Assembly (NCBI GenBank): GCA_963762425.1
Contig: CAVXKY010000010.1
Location: 62,001-126,000, forward strand
Length of the DNA: 64,000 nt
Source of the DNA: REEB95 sp963762425
GTDB lineage: Bacteria > Pseudomonadota > Alphaproteobacteria > ATCC43930 > CGMCC-115725
Direction of reading: 5' to 3'
Part shown: positions 62,060 through 64,000 of the stretch, in pieces
Layout: every line of letters begins with the position of its first letter
Numbering within the stretch: the first letter of the stretch is position 1
Position numbers and translations under genes: made by a program
Notes under the pieces: generated by a model
Told to the model about the DNA's origin: nothing
The model's input: the letters and a program-made list of their open reading frames with translations, nothing else
The model's database searches: none

Positions 62060-63277
62060 ATGATTCAGCGTCAATGCGTGTGGGTGAAATTCGCGGGCCT
62101 GGTGCTTGCGGCTTCCGTCTGGGCCTGGGCCGGTCAGGCCGCGGCGCAGACCGTCGTCAAGATCGGGCTCATCAACAGCTATTCGGGCTTCCTCGCCGCC
62201 GCCGGCGACGAAATGGACAAGGGCATCTTTCTCTACGTCAAGACGCATGCGAAGGATCTGCCGCCCGGCGTCACCGTCGATATCATCAAGCGCGACGATA
62301 CCAGCGCTCCGGACGTCGGCAAGCGGCTGGCGCAGGAACTCATCACCCGCGACCAGGTGAATTTCATCGCAGGATTGGTGGGTTCGCCGATCGCCGCCGC
62401 CATCGCGCCGGTCGCCGGCGAAGCCAAGACGCCCTTTGTCATCACCAACGCCGCGGGCGCGGGGATCACGCGCATCTCGCCTTATGTCGTGCGCTACTCC
62501 TTCACCCTCTGGCAGCAAGGCTATCCGCTCGGCCAATGGACGGTGAAGCAGGGCTGGAAAAAGGGCTACACCGCGGTCAGCGATTTCATTCCCGGCCACG
62601 ACGCCGAAGCCGCCTTCACCAAGGGCTTCACCGAGGGCGGCGGGCAGATCGTCGACGCGGTTACTTTCCCGACCAGCCAGCAGGATTTCGCCGCCATCGT
62701 CCAGAAAATCAAGGACGCCAAGCCCGACGTCGCCCTCATCTGGGTGCCGGCCGGGCCCGCGGCGACCGGGGTGATGAAGGCGGTCAGGGACCTCAAGCTG
62801 CGCGAGGCCGGCATCAAGATCGTCTCGACCGAGGATCTGGTGCCCGATGAGGAACTGCCCAACATGGGCGTGACGCCGGTGGGCTTGGTCACCTCCGGAA
62901 TCTATTCGGCGGCGGCCACCAGGCCGGCGAACAAGGCCTTCCTCGCCGCCTGGACCAAGGAATACGGCCCCAAGGCGATCCCCGACTTCCTCTCGGTCGA
63001 TGGCTGGGTCGGCATGGACGCGATCTACCAGGTCATCAAGCAGACCGGCGGCAAGTTCACCGGCGACCAGGCGATGGCGATTCTCACGGCCTACAAGAAC
63101 CCGAATACCCCCAAGGGTCCGGTCAGCATCGACCCCAATACGCGCGACGTCATCCAGAACGTCTATATGCGCCGGACCGAAATGGTGAACGGCAAGCTCG
63201 CCAACGTCGAATTCGACACGATCCCCAACGTCAAGGACCCGTGGAAGGAGATGAACCCGCCGAAGCCGCCGCAATAA
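62060..63277 (+). CDS. Branched-chain amino-acid-type ABC substrate-binding protein
   Basis: The 405-residue product has a signal peptide (AGLVLAASVWAWAGQAAAQ) and the LivJ-like type I periplasmic-binding fold, starting VVKIGLINSYSGFLAAAGDE. Relatives bind branched-chain amino acids, urea, amides or aromatic acids. VTVDIIKRDDTSAPDVGKRL and ITRDQVNFIAGLVGSPIAAA fit the subgroup of aromatic or amide binders loosely. No permease genes follow in the window. The next gene is a close paralogue. Divergent from the fusion gene with about 205 bases between, which should hold both promoters. Confidence 0.9.
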   Translation: MIQRQCVWVKFAGLVLAASVWAWAGQAAAQTVVKIGLINSYSGFLAAAGDEMDKGIFLYVKTHAKDLPPGVTVDIIKRDDTSAPDVGKRLAQELITRDQVNFIAGLVGSPIAAAIAPVAGEAKTPFVITNAAGAGITRISPYVVRYSFTLWQQGYPLGQWTVKQGWKKGYTAVSDFIPGHDAEAAFTKGFTEGGGQIVDAVTFPTSQQDFAAIVQKIKDAKPDVALIWVPAGPAATGVMKAVRDLKLREAGIKIVSTEDLVPDEELPNMGVTPVGLVTSGIYSAAATRPANKAFLAAWTKEYGPKAIPDFLSVDGWVGMDAIYQVIKQTGGKFTGDQAMAILTAYKNPNTPKGPVSIDPNTRDVIQNVYMRRTEMVNGKLANVEFDTIPNVKDPWKEMNPPKPPQ

Positions 63278-63361
63278 GCGGCCAAGGTCAAGCGCCTCAA
63301 TCGTCATATCGGCGGGCCGCGCGCCCGTCCCATCGCAGGGCCCAGGGCAGGGGAGGACAGC

Positions 63362-64000
63362 ATGGAAGTTCGCTCGAAGTTTTTCGGCACCTTCATCGGC
63401 GCGGCGCTGGCGGCGGCGCTGGTGGCGCCGGTTTCGGCGCAAACCGTCATCAAGATCGGCGTGATCACGACCTATTCGGGCCCCTTGGCCCCGCCCGGCC
63501 TGTCGATGGACCGGGGCCTCAGCCTTTACGCGAAGCTGCATGCGAAAGACCTGCCGCCAGGCGTGACGGTCGAGATTTTGCGGCGCGACGACACCGGCCC
63601 CAATCCCGATGTCGCCAAGCGGCTGGCGCAGGAGCTGGTCACGCGCGATCAGGTCAATTTCCTGGCCGGCGTGGTCTATTCACCCAACGGCTTTGCCGTC
63701 GCTTCCATCGCCGCCGAGGCCAAGGTGCCGTTCATCGACATGAACGCGGCGGCCTCGCCGATCACCCGGACGCCTTACGTGGTGCGCGATTCCTTCACGC
63801 TCTGGCAGGTGGCCTATCCGATGGGCCTGTGGGCGGCCAAGCACGGCATGAAGCAGGCCATGATCGCGGTCAGCGACTATGCGCCGGGCAATGACGCCGC
63901 CGGCGGCTTCGCCAAGGGCTTCACCGAGGGCGGCGGCCAGGTTCTCGACACCATCAAGTTCCCGCTGCAGAACCCCGATTTCGTCCCCTTCCTGCAACGA
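63362..64000 (+). CDS. Branched-chain amino-acid-type binding protein, paralogue, 3' part cut
   Basis: The frame runs 213 codons from ATG 63362 to the window edge without a stop. The signal peptide is FFGTFIGAALAAALVAPVSA. It then reads TVIKIGVITTYSGPLAPPGL, and shares HAKDLPPGVTVEILRRDDTG and AQELVTRDQVNFLAGVVYSP with the upstream gene at a similar spacing. The two are tandem duplicates that have diverged in the ligand-facing parts. Transporter components may follow beyond the window. GGGGAGGACAGC precedes the start. Confidence 0.9.
   Translation, partial: MEVRSKFFGTFIGAALAAALVAPVSAQTVIKIGVITTYSGPLAPPGLSMDRGLSLYAKLHAKDLPPGVTVEILRRDDTGPNPDVAKRLAQELVTRDQVNFLAGVVYSPNGFAVASIAAEAKVPFIDMNAAASPITRTPYVVRDSFTLWQVAYPMGLWAAKHGMKQAMIAVSDYAPGNDAAGGFAKGFTEGGGQVLDTIKFPLQNPDFVPFLQR

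Overview
This window is a piece of a GC-rich alphaproteobacterial chromosome or assembled contig. The evidence is the gene order: aroA-cmk-rpsA-ihfB-lapA-pyrF-trpF-trpB-trpA-accD-folC, kdsD-lptC-lptA-lptB-rpoN-ptsN, and thrS-infC-rpmI-rplT-pheS-pheT-lepA. A persulfide-sensor (BigR/SqrR-type) sulfur operon and a TIGR02300-type protein fit the same group. The order or family within Alphaproteobacteria cannot be fixed from what is visible.

Layout. 0-5 kb: the start of a cupin gene, a heavily frameshifted ammonium transporter, a rhomboid protease, an AhpD-like protein, then a sulfur-stress operon (bigR, membrane rhodanese, TauE/SafE permease) facing a truncated remnant of the usual metallo-hydrolase partner. 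5-15.7 kb: one long leftward operon for folate, acetyl-CoA carboxylase, tryptophan, pyrimidine, ribosomal protein S1, CMP kinase and EPSP synthase, with 4-nt stop/start overlaps at many junctions. 15.7-17.8 kb: an island of short hairpin repeats around a zinc-ribbon protein, tRNA-Ala, a small heat-shock protein and a DUF1150 protein. 17.8-24.3 kb: sigma-54, PTS-Ntr IIA, lipopolysaccharide transport genes, arabinose-5-phosphate isomerase, RNase D and tRNA-Leu. 24.4-31.3 kb: an NAD-binding reductase, a glutathione transferase, a TPR protein and an RND efflux pump. 31.4-43.4 kb: a hydrolase, two glycosyltransferases, then translation genes.

43.5-64 kb is the accessory part. It holds tRNA-Ser, a likely small-molecule catabolic cluster (ThDP enzyme, binding protein, Rieske ferredoxin, Rieske oxygenase, FAH hydrolase), and secreted or surface proteins that share an upstream motif. 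It continues with a peptide-type binding protein, a YihY-like membrane protein, malate synthase behind a glycine riboswitch, an unusual FAH-ketopantoate-reductase fusion, and two tandem branched-chain-type binding proteins, the second cut by the window end.

Two cross-cutting points. First, many genes, including essential ones (pheT, lptA), carry frameshifts, and nearly every one I could resolve is a single extra base. That points to consensus errors more than gene decay. Second, a short intergenic hairpin family (GTA-stem-loop-stem-GAAGC) recurs about a dozen times, and its stem changes by compensated base pairs. No insertion sequence, prophage, CRISPR array or replication origin was recognised.
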